A stretch of 64,000 nucleotides of DNA from Bacteroidales bacterium (GCA_017479705.1 JAFVCA010000043.1:20247-84246); one strand, 5' to 3'. Positions 26,701 through 35,480 are shown, counted from the stretch's first letter. The notes: a model not told the origin generated them from the letters alone. Numbers and translations are program-made.

Positions 26701-27065
26701 AGCAACAGAAGCAACAACAGGACACCTCCTTCACCATGCGCATCAATGTGCACGACAACAAGACCGCGGGATCGCTGAAATTCCTCCGTACAGAGGCGGC
26801 AAAAGTGCTGGCCGACGCGCAAGGCCAAGCCCTGTGCCAACGGCTCCGCAGCCTGGTGGAGCAGGGTGTGTTCAACTCGCTGCCCCGCGAACTTGCCGAC
26901 CTGGCAAAGCAGCAGCGCAGCCCCCACCCCATGGACGACGGGACCTTGGCCCAACGCCTTGCAGACTTGGCGGACACCTATTGCCCCGACATTGATGGAA
27001 CTGCTGACGTACAAGGTACTTACTTCGCTCCTGACCTCATTATTACAGAATCATTCATCAACTGA
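23730..27065 (+). CDS. PLD-nuclease / SNF2-type helicase of a restriction-like system
   Basis: 1111-aa fusion. An N-terminal phospholipase-D-type nuclease domain (residues 1-200) has His133 and Lys135 in NLHAKFYLCLP, Asn158 in GSSNLTDQG and a following Glu173 in HRYELNV, a single HKD half-site that normally works as a dimer. A SNF2-family helicase follows: ADVVGLGKT (278-286), LVIVDEAHN (357-365), MLLSATPYNNT (399-409), then a second lobe with KLVVFSES, TSDVLAEGVNLH and a Q-x-x-GRVNRIG motif VI. Translocation along DNA coupled to cutting is expected. The methyltransferase gene begins 8 bases downstream, so the two probably form one restriction-modification unit. GC and codon use match the core genome, unlike the distal genes of the locus. 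Confidence 0.88.
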   Translation: MSTKFFNNIETTLMDKFHGIATTMANFDIFHAVVGYFRSGGYFKLRQELDNVKEIRILVGINIDSIFRHHNPQLLFTADSHPAEVVQQYREQLIADIRNAHYDAETEQGIVQMFDDIATGKLQLRIHATRNLHAKFYLCLPQGFSPHSDGWVIMGSSNLTDQGLGTTEEHRYELNVAMKDFDDVNYCEEEFQRLWDESVAVSIDDMERARSATHLDILRPPTPYELYMKVLIDTFGSMVEDSFDIDPTRYGFRDLSYQRDAVIQGYQTLMRHNGCFIADVVGLGKTPVAAMIAKRFIVENGRYTRILVITPPAVQRAWEETFKQFEIAKYTWFVTSGSLDKVVDGRNNFREPREYDLVIVDEAHNFRNDGNQTYKYLQIICKSPRANRGSIAGTRKKVMLLSATPYNNTPSDIRNQLLLFQDARNCTIEGIGDIARTFSDWITQYKSLMNQRDRLPRELFVQQVDTIMGEIRRRVLEPVMVRRTRNNILHEPRYRADLKAQGISFPTFAPIRERSYEMDNATANLFADTIRLLTDTPSELNPEGQGLHYARYRAVEFFREGVPYKGRQGKQVALLLTGIFRTHMVKRLESSFWAFRRSLHTFLDITNGMIDMFAHDKVLIAPEYNVKQLQIEREMELDEIIQYIENKGVERKDFVYHADDFKKVLLQMLQDDAGKLRSLCQQWDNIKEDPKLEVFIAMLQTELFNPMENVSQKLVVFSESVDTVNYLCDAIARRTGRTDVLKVTAANRNQRRDDIAANFDANYSGPQQNRYNIIVTSDVLAEGVNLHRSNVIVNYDSPWNASRLMQRNGRVNRIGSTSPLIYNYMFYPSSEGDRQIQLYNNALIKLQGFHSALGEDSQIFSHEEIVKEFKLFNADVRDENDDKLDLMREVHTLLEKDPDLYNRIKNLPPKSRCLRSAANSPANRAGTTLAFVASKDYVDYVLVSEDDTPRRLTFLEAARLLKASPAEPGMPIAPVAERHFRQVSRALQLFQQQKQQQDTSFTMRINVHDNKTAGSLKFLRTEAAKVLADAQGQALCQRLRSLVEQGVFNSLPRELADLAKQQRSPHPMDDGTLAQRLADLADTYCPDIDGTADVQGTYFAPDLIITESFIN

Positions 27066-27072
27066 TCCCAAT

Positions 27073-30000
27073 ATGACAATGGATAAACAATTAAGAACAA
27101 TATGCAAAATGCCCTACAACGGACGGACTTACCGCGAGGTGATACTTGAACAGCTGCTACACGCGCAGAGACTCTTGGCCGAGCCAGAACTGTTGGAACC
27201 ATACGACAATGGCGACCGTCTATATGGGCTTGGCTACCTGACCGACAGCGAGGGCAAGGAGATAGGTCTGTACTACACCCACATTGCTCACGGCGACGTG
27301 CGCCGCAAACGGGTGGGATTCCGCAGACTGCTGGCACCATACATAAAATATGGGGCCGATGCAGCCATAGCCGTCTTCGACGACGGTGTGCACTGGCGGC
27401 TCTCGTACATCTGTGACCTAAAAGGCGGCATCACCTCGGCCAAACGATTCTCTTATGTCTTTGGCGACCCGAAAGGACAATACAACACCCCTGTAGGGCG
27501 ACTGACAGACCTGGCGCAAAAGAGGCTTACACTCGCCGAACTGTACAAGACCTTCTCGGTGGATGCCCTCAGCAAGGAGTTCTTCGACGAGTACCACCGC
27601 CAATATGACCGCATCTGTGACCATATCATCCGCTCGCACATAAACACATTGACGCAATTGCACATTCATGATTATGTGAAGAAGCTCATGGGACGCATCG
27701 TCTTCCTGCATTTCTTGCAGAAGAAACGGTGGTTGAACGATGACCCGGAGTTCTTGAAAAACCTTTTCTTCATGCAGCCTCCCGACCGCAGGGCTGACTT
27801 TCTTGAACAGGTGTTAGAGCCGCTCTTCTTCGGCATCTTCAACACCGAGGTGGCAAACCGGGAACAGGTCTTCCGCGAGAACGGCTGGGATTTGTCGTTG
27901 CTGAAGCAGTGGAATGGAGGCGACAGTAACGCATTACCTTATCTGAACGGGGGCCTCTTTGAACGCGACGAGGTGGACAAGATGCACATCGTGATTCCCG
28001 CCTCGCTGTTTGAGAATCTGTTTGAGTTCATGGCCTCCTACAACTTCACCGTCGACGAGAACGACCCCGACGATGCCGAAGTGGGTGTCGACCCCGAAAT
28101 GCTGGGCAAGATCTTCGAGAGTCTGCTGGAGGACAACAAAGCCAAAGGCGCCTTCTATACACCCAAGGAGATTGTGCGCTATATGTGCAGAGAGAGCCTG
28201 ATAGCCTATCTCGACAGCAAGTTGGCGGTAGCCAATGCTTCGGAGAAGCAAAACGCACAAAGTGCTAATAACCCCATACAAGAAAGCGCCCAGTTTTCGC
28301 AGTGTGGGGATGCCGGTGACAAAGGCAAATGCGTGTCGGAGACACGCGACCTCAAAACAGCCATCCGCGCCTTTGTCGAGCAGCACGAGATGCAGCCCGA
28401 GTTGGGATCTTACCGCGAGGTGATAGACACCGCCCTCCGCAACGTGAAGATCTGCGACCCCGCCATCGGCAGCGGGGCTTTCCCGATGGGATTGCTTAAT
28501 GAGTTGTGGCGTTGCCGGGAGGCGTTGATGGATACAGAAGACACCTCGGAGGGGTGTGATTTCAATAACACCGTACGCAGAGCGGTGACACCTACGGAGA
28601 GTCCTCTGCGTGCCGGAGGTATGCGACTTAAAACCCGTGCAGAGCTCAAACGCGAAATCATCGAGAACAACATCTATGGTGTCGACATCGAGCGTGGCGC
28701 CATCGACATAGCCCGCCTCCGCTTCTGGCTGAGTATCGTCGTCGATGCCGAATATAACGCCAACCCGGGCTCCGGGCCCGAGCCGTTGCCCAACTTCGAC
28801 TACAAGTTTATGCAGGGCAACAGCCTTATCGAGAGCTACAAGGGCATCGACCTGAGCCGCATCTCCAACCGCCTGCGTGGCGGACAGAGCAAGTCCACGC
28901 AGCTGTTGCTGGGCTTGGACAGCGACTTCAGCAAGAAGAACCTGCAACGCCTGATGCGCGACTACTTCTCCGTCACCGACCACAAGCAGAAGGCCAGTAT
29001 GCGCCAAGCCATCAACGACGAAGTCAAACGTCTGATAACCGACTTCATCGGTGGCACCGCCGCCGACCTCGACACTCTCGACCCCTCCGCCAACCAAGAC
29101 TTCTTCCTCTGGCACACCTGGTTCAAAGACATCTTCGCCAATGGCGGGTTTGATATTGTTATTGGTAATCCACCGTATGTGAATATTGCAAATATAAAAA
29201 ATGATGATTATAGGGAATTACTGAAAAAAAGTTTTCGTTCAACACGTAACAAATGTGACCTATATGCATATTTTATTGAAAAAGCATTTAAGCTAACCTC
29301 TGATACAGGAATCGTTGCATATATTGTACCTATAACCTGGAAAGCAACAGATAGTTTTAGAAAATTGCGTGAAATAATATTCAAAGAGCACTCTATCTTA
29401 CAGATTGTAAATTTAAACTATGGTACTTTTGACGCGACGGTTAAGCCGATGATATTGCTGATGACTTCTCGTTTCAGAAAAGATTACATAATTGAAATTT
29501 TTAGGGAGGACTTTAATCCACTGTATGAAATTTGTTCGCAGGAAGTGATAAGTACTTCTGATTTGTCTATTGACACAGAATCAGATTTAACAGATAAGGA
29601 GTTGTTAAAATCCATTGAAAAGGATTGCATAACACTTGGCAATATAATAAAGTTCTCTCGCGGTATAAAAACGAGTAATGATAAACGGTTTGTTGGATTT
29701 CAACATCTTAGCAACGAATACAAAAAGGTTTTTCGAGGTAGAAATATTAGACCGTATTCTCTTGAATGGATGGGAGAATACATCTGGTATCGTCCAGATT
29801 TAATGAAAGAAAAAGCAGGGTGCCTTCCACATACAAAAACTTTTTTGAAGTACCAGAAAAGCTTGTAATGCAACGAATTGGAATGCAACTTTCTGTTGCA
29901 TATGACGACAAACAAAACTATTTTTTAGATACCGTAAACGTTTCAAGATATGAATCTATCGACAAACGTTATTCATTAAAATATTTATGTGGTCTATTAA

Positions 30001-30254
30001 ATTCAAAGGTGGTAAATTTCTGGTATCATAGGAAATATCAACTACCGACAATTGGTGGTTACGAACTTGATTCAATTCCTATACCTCGAAATAATTCTAC
30101 CCAGCATCAAATAATTGAAATTGTAGAAAAGATACTTTCCCAAAAACAGCAATCGTCATTAACTGATACCTCCAAACTTGAACGACAAATTGATGATTTA
30201 GTCTACAAACTCTACAACCTCACCCCCGAAGAAATCGCTGTAATTGAACAATAA
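27073..30254 (+). CDS. Eco57I-type adenine DNA methyltransferase with single -1 frame change
   Basis: Large N6-adenine methylase of the type IIG/Eco57I class, split by one frame change at 29841-29847. Read through by -1 it is 1060 aa. Motif I is CDPAIGSGAF (Asp462); motif IV is IGNPPYVNI (Asn699); a YGVDIERGAIDIARLR segment lies between. The C-terminal third is the expected target-recognition region, ending with YSLKYLCGLLNSKVVNFWY and DLVYKLYNLTPEEIAVIEQ, both typical of this family. Start chosen at ATG 27073 (another at 27079), 8 bases after the helicase stop. GC falls sharply at about 29150, close to motif IV. It should protect host DNA from the helicase-nuclease; without frameshifting the recognition domain would be truncated at 29868. 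Confidence 0.85.
29841..29847 (+). other. Slippery heptamer T-TTT-TTG at the methyltransferase frame change
   Basis: In the zero frame the codons are ACT TTT TTG, so TTTTTTG is a classical X-XXY-YYZ -1 slippery site. A -1 step gives ...HTKTFFEVPEKLVMQRIG, continuous with the family pattern, whereas the zero frame stops 22 bases later. One missing T in a T7 run would look identical. Confidence 0.75.
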
Positions 30255-30291
30255 ACTTGATATTCAGTCGTTATACAACAAAAAGTTCACT

Positions 30292-31011
30292 ATGTGGCAT
30301 AAGATAATTAATAATTGGAAGTATATTGTGGTAGGTATAACAATAGTATTGACTCCAATATTATTGAATTTTATACTATTACTTCAAATCGGTATTCCAG
30401 AACAATTGATCGTTGGAGATTCGAAATCATGGCTCTCTTTTTGGGGGACTTATACAGGGTCAATAGGTACTATTCTAATGGTTTTTATTACATATAAGAC
30501 ACTAAAACAAAACAATGAGCAGTTAGACGAACTGAAACGCCAATGGGAAGATGAACATCGGCCTAGAATAAACATATCTATTGCTATATATCGTAAGGCG
30601 TTATTTATTAAGATAAAAAACATAGGGGTTGGTAACGCAACAAATATAAAACTTTCCTTCAACAAGGATTTTATTATGAAATTGCCAAAGGAGAATTATA
30701 AAGAGTTATATACAAATGTCGAGAAACGACCATTCTCTATAGAGCCTGGTGGAGCAAAGTACATTATAATAGGTTTTTGTGAGGATATTCAAAAAGATTG
30801 GGAAAACAAAAATGTTGTTTTGAATATTGTAGGTGAATATTGTTCAAAATATACCATTAACGAAACTTTTTGCATGGAGGATTTTATTACACAAAGATTT
30901 GTTGTCGTTAAAGATGCCTTGAGTGAAATAGCAGATGGGTTATCATGCCCCAATAGTAATCACTATCCGATTCAACAGAGCCTCGATATCATTGCAAAAC
31001 ACACATCATAA
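30292..31011 (+). CDS. Two-TM membrane protein downstream of the methyltransferase
   Basis: 239 aa from ATG 30292; a TTG at 30244, overlapping the methyltransferase end, would add 16 residues. Two membrane segments (KYIVVGITIVLTPILLNFIL and WGTYTGSIGTILMVFITY) are followed by a short coiled coil (KTLKQNNEQLDELKRQWED) and a beta-rich cytoplasmic domain (about residues 90-230). Topology resembles small defence-associated membrane proteins of the putative AbiC type, but I cannot assign a family. Strongly AT-rich, same strand, close spacing; the next gene starts 7 bases later. Confidence 0.6.
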   Translation: MWHKIINNWKYIVVGITIVLTPILLNFILLLQIGIPEQLIVGDSKSWLSFWGTYTGSIGTILMVFITYKTLKQNNEQLDELKRQWEDEHRPRINISIAIYRKALFIKIKNIGVGNATNIKLSFNKDFIMKLPKENYKELYTNVEKRPFSIEPGGAKYIIIGFCEDIQKDWENKNVVLNIVGEYCSKYTINETFCMEDFITQRFVVVKDALSEIADGLSCPNSNHYPIQQSLDIIAKHTS

Positions 31012-31018
31012 ATAAACA

Positions 31019-31612
31019 ATGAAAAAGATTGTATTGATAATAATTATTGTCATATTGGTATTTGCAGTATCCTCTACAGCAATTATTACTCTTTATTGTA
31101 GCAAATACAATTTAACAAATCAGATGGCCACTTTCAGTGCATACTATAGTGGAATAATAATGCCAATACTTACATTGATAAATATAGCAATACTTGTATG
31201 GTTGACAATTACTGTAGACCAAAACGATGCCACTCGGAATGAGAAAAATGTCATTTATCAAAAGAAAATTGCTCTAATGCAATTAAGAAAAGACGAGATA
31301 TTCGAACTATCAAAAGTATTAAATAGTTCCCTTGATGTAAGGATATCAACCAATTTATTAGAGATGTCCCAACCAATTATTTTTGCAACTACTTATCTTG
31401 AGACCTTTGCAAATACAAAACTCAAGATATTCTCATTGAGCGAAGATTCAGACACCACTAAAATGATAGTTTTATTACACAAAAAAATGGGGGAATTAAA
31501 TACCTTATTGAACAAAGGTGAGAAAATCTCAAACAACCAAATCCTAACAGTATTAACTCTAAAAAATACAATCATTAATAATCTACAAAATATTATGCTA
31601 AATGAGTTTTAA
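31019..31612 (+). CDS. Two-TM membrane protein, possible AbiC-like
   Basis: 197 aa with two N-terminal membrane segments (IVLIIIIVILVFAVSSTAII and YYSGIIMPILTLINIAILVW) and an alpha-helical cytoplasmic tail. The second segment and following charged helix (ITVDQNDATRNEK) mirror the layout of the preceding protein, suggesting distant paralogy. Such proteins occur in putative phage abortive-infection families, which is a weak resemblance only. AT-rich; no promoter box seen directly upstream, so probably co-transcribed. Confidence 0.55.
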   Translation: MKKIVLIIIIVILVFAVSSTAIITLYCSKYNLTNQMATFSAYYSGIIMPILTLINIAILVWLTITVDQNDATRNEKNVIYQKKIALMQLRKDEIFELSKVLNSSLDVRISTNLLEMSQPIIFATTYLETFANTKLKIFSLSEDSDTTKMIVLLHKKMGELNTLLNKGEKISNNQILTVLTLKNTIINNLQNIMLNEF

Positions 31613-31690
31613 GAAAGGTTATTATGTAATTAAACAACACACCCTTCTTTTTTATTATATCTGAAACAAAATGTTTTAAACTTCTATTTG

Positions 31691-32218
31691 ATGGCTACAC
31701 ATTTTATAGTTCTTAGTAATAATTACGAAATAATTATTGATAGTCTATTAAGTAATTGGTATATTGCTGTATTTGTTCTGATTGTTGTTTTGGTTTCAGC
31801 CATACCACCTTTCAAAGATGGTGTTAAAACATTGTTCAATATGTTAAAAAGAAAGGAACGTGAATACAGAATTGAATACGCAGACGAAACCATTACATTT
31901 GACGTAAAATGTCAAAGTAAGAACTTTGACATAATAAAAATTAATGCCACAACTCATGATTTAGGTGTTTCGGCAGAATATAAATGGTTGAGAAAATACT
32001 ACCCCAAGTATGATAGTTGCATGCAGATGTTATTTCGAAAGAAACTTGACAATGGCGACGAAGTGGTGTTTGATAAAGTTGATATTGCTATGGAAGGCAA
32101 ACATCTAAAAACAATTTGGTTTGATGTTACTTCGTTTATTGATGGTGCCCATGTTTCATTTGACGAGGACATAGACAGCTATGCAGAACACACAATAAAC
32201 TGCATCTACAACAAATAG
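31691..32218 (+). CDS. Single-TM protein of unknown function
   Basis: 175 aa from ATG 31691 (TTG 31688 adds one residue). One membrane segment near the N-terminus (WYIAVFVLIVVLVSAIPPF) then a soluble domain of about 125 residues with alternating strands and a C-terminal acidic end (FDEDIDSYAEHTINCIYNK). No family recognised. Follows the two 2-TM genes on the same strand after 78 bases and shares their low GC. Confidence 0.5.
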   Translation: MATHFIVLSNNYEIIIDSLLSNWYIAVFVLIVVLVSAIPPFKDGVKTLFNMLKRKEREYRIEYADETITFDVKCQSKNFDIIKINATTHDLGVSAEYKWLRKYYPKYDSCMQMLFRKKLDNGDEVVFDKVDIAMEGKHLKTIWFDVTSFIDGAHVSFDEDIDSYAEHTINCIYNK

Positions 32219-32283
32219 CCGACGTTATAACTCCATTACACAATTTTGATTAATAGATGACATAAAGACCCCACAAAGAAGGA

Positions 32284-33004
32284 TCAAAGAACCCACGAAT
32301 AAGAAGTCACAAAATGATTGCTTTCGAGCAGACCATTCTCTTGTTCTCGATATTCCTTCAGTGCTTTCATATTGTCTTTAATCTTATCCTCAACAATCTT
32401 CTCTCCAGTTTTAAGGATTATGCAGTCGCAGTAATAGAGTTCTTGTAATGCCTTGCCAAGAATGTATCGCTTGTTCTTGTGAGGGTCATAGGTGTTCAAC
32501 GTTACTCCATTTTTATGGAACGTAGTATTTCCAAGTAGCATAGTACCAATGTACCTGTCGAGATTATATCGCTCGCAGTCTTCAAATTGAGGACCCTCTG
32601 AATTTCATTCTTGGTGGTTTCATTCATCACCAAGACCTTCCCCTATTCAATGATGTCTATGTCTGAAAACTTCAGCAGGTCTTTACAGGAAGGCCAATCG
32701 CTGTCTTTCCAAGCCTTGGGCAAGTTTACATTGACATTACTGACAAATGATTGGATGTTAATCAAGGCCCCTGAATGTCCTGACGACAGAAACACCTTAT
32801 ATTCACCTTGAATTATATCTAATTCCTTTCGCTCTAGTATAAAGTATGACTGATTTTTGCATATATACCCAATGTCGCGTCTCTCCGAGACGCTGATTTG
32901 TAGGGAGATTGTAGGCCCCACACTGCGTTCCTTGTGTGGGGTTATTAAGATTCAGCCTCTTCGAGGCTGTTGAAAAAATCAGTCATATATGAAACTAGAG
33001 CCAT
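32284..33004 (-). pseudogene. Decayed gene of unknown family, interrupted by MITE, stop and frameshift
   Basis: Joining the leftward sequence before and after the element at about 32846-32987 restores an open frame MALVSYFILERKELDIIQ from ATG 33004. It then reads through VNLPKAWKDSDWP to FSDIDIIE, meets a TAG (about 32644), resumes with GKVLVMNETTKNEIQR, shifts frame, and continues as CERYNLDRYIGTMLLGN...YKEQ-type sequence to the stop at 32284. So one insertion, one stop and one frameshift separate the parts. No family is recognised. Promoter TATCTTTG lies at 33073-33080. Confidence 0.55.
32845..32987. mobile_element. MITE-like element with three hairpins and 14-base terminal inverted repeats
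   Basis: Terminal repeats TATGACTGATTTTT (32845-32858) and AAAAATCAGTCATA (32974-32987). Inside are three perfect hairpins: 32877-32883 with 32887-32893 (7 bp, TCC loop), 32916-32923 with 32934-32941 (8 bp), and 32953-32959 with 32963-32969 (7 bp). Precise removal leaving one TA at the junction rebuilds an open reading frame, so TA is the likely target duplication. No coding capacity; must be moved in trans. Confidence 0.75.
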
Positions 33005-33072
33005 TCCCTTAAAGAGGTTTCTTTATCTCGAGTTGTAGCGATGAGTCTTACCATAAACCTTTTGTTTTTTTG

Positions 33073-33080
33073 CAAAGATA
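33073..33080 (-). promoter_or_regulatory. Promoter box upstream of the decayed gene
   Basis: CAAAGATA on the plus strand (TATCTTTG leftward), 69 bases before the restored ATG at 33004. The remaining interval to 33286 shows no gene. Confidence 0.55.
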
Positions 33081-33286
33081 CGAATATTATTCAAACCAGC
33101 AGGCATATTTTTCAACAGAGGAAAAGCTGCTGCATAGAACCCACAAAGAAAGCAGGAAGAGCCCATGAAGAAGCCGACTATAAGACAGTCGGTTGTCTAT
33201 CTTTTCCAATGATATGTAAGAGTTGCCTCTTGGTTCCATGTATGGGGTCATTTTCTCCCGTGTTCCTCAACGAGGTATCAATTAGA

Positions 33287-33718
33287 TCAGCGTTCCAATC
33301 GGAAAGTTTCTCCTGTTCTGCAAAACTTTATGACAATCTTTTTGTTTCGGAAACTTTTTTCAATGGCCTGACGTTTGGTGTCGTTCTTAGGGCAGGTGTT
33401 TGAGAATACAGCAAAGGCCATTCGTTTCGCCCCAGCGAGACGAGGGGGCATCTTATCAATAGTGTCTTTTAGCTGCTCTACGGCTTTGTCCGAATCGCCA
33501 CCTTTTAACTCAACGAAATATTGGTCAGCAAATACCTCACTCTCCAAGAGATTATCACACTTATGGCCATCCTCAGCATTAAAAACACACCCATCCACTT
33601 GAATGGCACGGTAGGTGTTATGGCCGTGATTCTCAAACGTTATCTTTGATTTGTTTTCTGAGAAAACAATGAGGGAATCGGACCTCATTTCGACACAATG
33701 TGCAGGAATTTCGTTCAT
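33287..33718 (-). CDS. Small PD-(D/E)XK nuclease-like protein
   Basis: 143 aa. Residues 52-75 read HKCDNLLES...YFVELKGGD, giving Asp55, Glu70 and Lys72 in the D-x(n)-E-x-K arrangement of PD-(D/E)XK nucleases; the preceding part is an N-terminal beta sheet and the following helix (DKAVEQLKDTI) is also typical. The start overlaps the stop of the AAA ATPase gene by 4 bases, so the two are probably made together. An ATPase-plus-nuclease pair is a recurring layout in anti-phage systems (PARIS and Septu are named examples), but the effector here is neither DUF4435 nor HNH. Confidence 0.6.
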   Translation of the reverse strand: MNEIPAHCVEMRSDSLIVFSENKSKITFENHGHNTYRAIQVDGCVFNAEDGHKCDNLLESEVFADQYFVELKGGDSDKAVEQLKDTIDKMPPRLAGAKRMAFAVFSNTCPKNDTKRQAIEKSFRNKKIVIKFCRTGETFRLER

Positions 33719-34977
33719 GACTCAAGCAGTTTGGAGAAGTCGGAAGCTATAGTATCGGATGCGGCATCTAAGTCGGTTTGGGATATCAGGCGCAAGTCAT
33801 AGTCTTTTATATCCATGACAGTCCCGTTATCCACAGCATAGACATTGATGTCTTCGAATGAGATTACAGAGGATTCTCCAACAGTTGATCCCACAGAGTT
33901 GGCGTCTTTGCATTCAGAAGCTTGGATAAGGTTGTTGAATGAGGAAAGAATATAAGGGCTATGCGTGGCAATGCACAGGCTGTTATCTTGAGTGGTGTTT
34001 ATCTGTTTGGCAATCCATTTAACCAGTTCATACTGCGTGGATGGAAAAAGATTCTCCTCCGGTTCTTCAAGATAGATTGATGCATGTTGCGTTAGTGAGA
34101 ACCTGTCTACTATCTCACTAAACATAGCCTCCTCTCGATGGGAAGAGAAGAATTTGACACGAGGCTCTGGAAATGCTTTTGTAATATCATCAACCCTGCC
34201 CACAATATTAGTACCATTCGACTGCGTAAATTTCTCCTTATATAACGTGTCTTGCAGATTGTTTAGTTCTCGTTCTTGTGCCACACTGAGACGGCGTGGA
34301 CGGTGGAGTTCATGAAAGGTCAGGTAATTTATTAAGCCGCATAGCGGAACGACTGATTGAAGTCCGCTTGACGCATTCAAAAATGCAATTTCAACTTTGT
34401 TGTTAATTAGAATCCGTTCCCGGGATTGCTCCTTGTCGTAATAATAGGAAAGTCCAAGGTTCAGGATATCAAGTTTGCTGTATTGAGGGAATGTGTTGCG
34501 AGCATTTTCCCAATCAGACATATACCCCTGGAGGTTGTTGTCATTGCTGAAAGAAATGTCAAACCAATTAGGGATGACTGCCACAATGTTGCGTTCGGCT
34601 GGAATATATGCTATTTGAGGACGACGGTATTGCCAGCGGTTGCGGGGTTTCCATTTAAAATTGAACTGAATCTTTTCAGGGGACCCGGAAATAGAAAAGG
34701 TCATAAATGAGGATTCGTATTTAATCAGGAATCCTTTTTTAATGAATCCATTCAATCGATGATATTCCACAAGGCGTTTCCAAAACTCGACTTCATTCAA
34801 GTAGTCATCGGGGGCCTGGCTCAATTCAATTCGTTTCTCAACCCAGTTGCAATAGGATGCAATTTTCAGGATGCAACTTTTTCCAGAACTTTGTGGACCA
34901 ATAAACAGATTGTATTTGGCAAAATCTACCAATACAGTTTTAAGCGGTCCTATATTCTTAATTGTCAGCCTCTTCAT
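33715..34977 (-). CDS. AAA ATPase of the OLD/AAA15 type
   Basis: 420 aa from ATG 34977; a TTG 30 bases upstream lies inside the promoter -7 box and is unlikely. Walker A is GPQSSGKS (27-34) after the typical LTIKNIGPLKTV start; an ABC-like signature LNASSGLQSVVPL (200-212), Walker B SIYLEEPEENLF (300-311) and a switch histidine in CIATHSPYILSSFNN (His339) complete an SMC/ABC-type ATPase. A long insertion (about 45-190) is typical of the OLD/AbiEii-like group. No Toprim domain is seen at the C-terminus, so the effector is probably the overlapping nuclease-like protein. Confidence 0.82.
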   Translation of the reverse strand: MKRLTIKNIGPLKTVLVDFAKYNLFIGPQSSGKSCILKIASYCNWVEKRIELSQAPDDYLNEVEFWKRLVEYHRLNGFIKKGFLIKYESSFMTFSISGSPEKIQFNFKWKPRNRWQYRRPQIAYIPAERNIVAVIPNWFDISFSNDNNLQGYMSDWENARNTFPQYSKLDILNLGLSYYYDKEQSRERILINNKVEIAFLNASSGLQSVVPLCGLINYLTFHELHRPRRLSVAQERELNNLQDTLYKEKFTQSNGTNIVGRVDDITKAFPEPRVKFFSSHREEAMFSEIVDRFSLTQHASIYLEEPEENLFPSTQYELVKWIAKQINTTQDNSLCIATHSPYILSSFNNLIQASECKDANSVGSTVGESSVISFEDINVYAVDNGTVMDIKDYDLRLISQTDLDAASDTIASDFSKLLES

Positions 34978-35004
34978 ATTTGATATCCATTTTCCATCTT
35001 TCTG

Positions 35005-35035
35005 CAAAGATACATTTTTTTTCTGAAATAATAAA
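35005..35035 (-). promoter_or_regulatory. Promoter of the ATPase-nuclease pair
   Basis: Leftward TTTA (35035-35032), 19-base spacer, TATCTTTG (35012-35005). Predicted start near 34998, leader about 20 bases. Confidence 0.75.
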
Positions 35036-35039
35036 AACT

Positions 35040-35460
35040 ATTTCAAGAAGATATTTAAGCATCCCGCACGCGACAGTCTCGGCCACAGGCGGCCGTCCAG
35101 CGTACCGCCCCCCCTTGCCGTTGCCGAAATACCTTGTGCCTCCAAGGCCTCTACGATGGTCATATAGGGGTGTTTTGTTGTGCCTTTGCATTGCGGGAGA
35201 GTGAACCATGAATGCTCATTAATTCAAGATAGATTAAATGCTATTTTGACAAGTTGGTGGACAACTTGGCCAAGGGGAAATTGATAGAGAAGATGATCGG
35301 GAGGTAGTGTATGCTATATTCAAGTAATTTGATGTGTGTTGCCCTGCCTTTGCGTGCATGGAGGCGGGAGATGGTGCCCACGAAACAGGTGGGGAAGGTA
35401 GCAACGAGACCCCGACCAAATATGCAAAGGTAGGAGACTATTGAAATGTAATATATGTGT
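35040..35460. other. Intergenic, no intact gene
   Basis: A GC-rich patch at about 35070-35200 stands out from AT-rich surroundings and has a leftward open frame (about 34958-35209) without any recognisable family; it may be a remnant. Nothing else is supported. Confidence 0.4.
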
Positions 35461-35480
35461 TGTATAAGCGTAAAAAGTTG

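Noticed and set aside
23400-33000. Retron or CRISPR in the defence-like island
   Set aside because: No reverse transcriptase, no msr/msd-type inverted repeats next to one, and no spaced direct repeats typical of CRISPR anywhere in the window.
34958-35209. Small gene or transposase remnant in the GC-rich patch
   Set aside because: Neither frame shows a recognisable motif; it crosses the ATPase promoter. Noted only as a composition anomaly.
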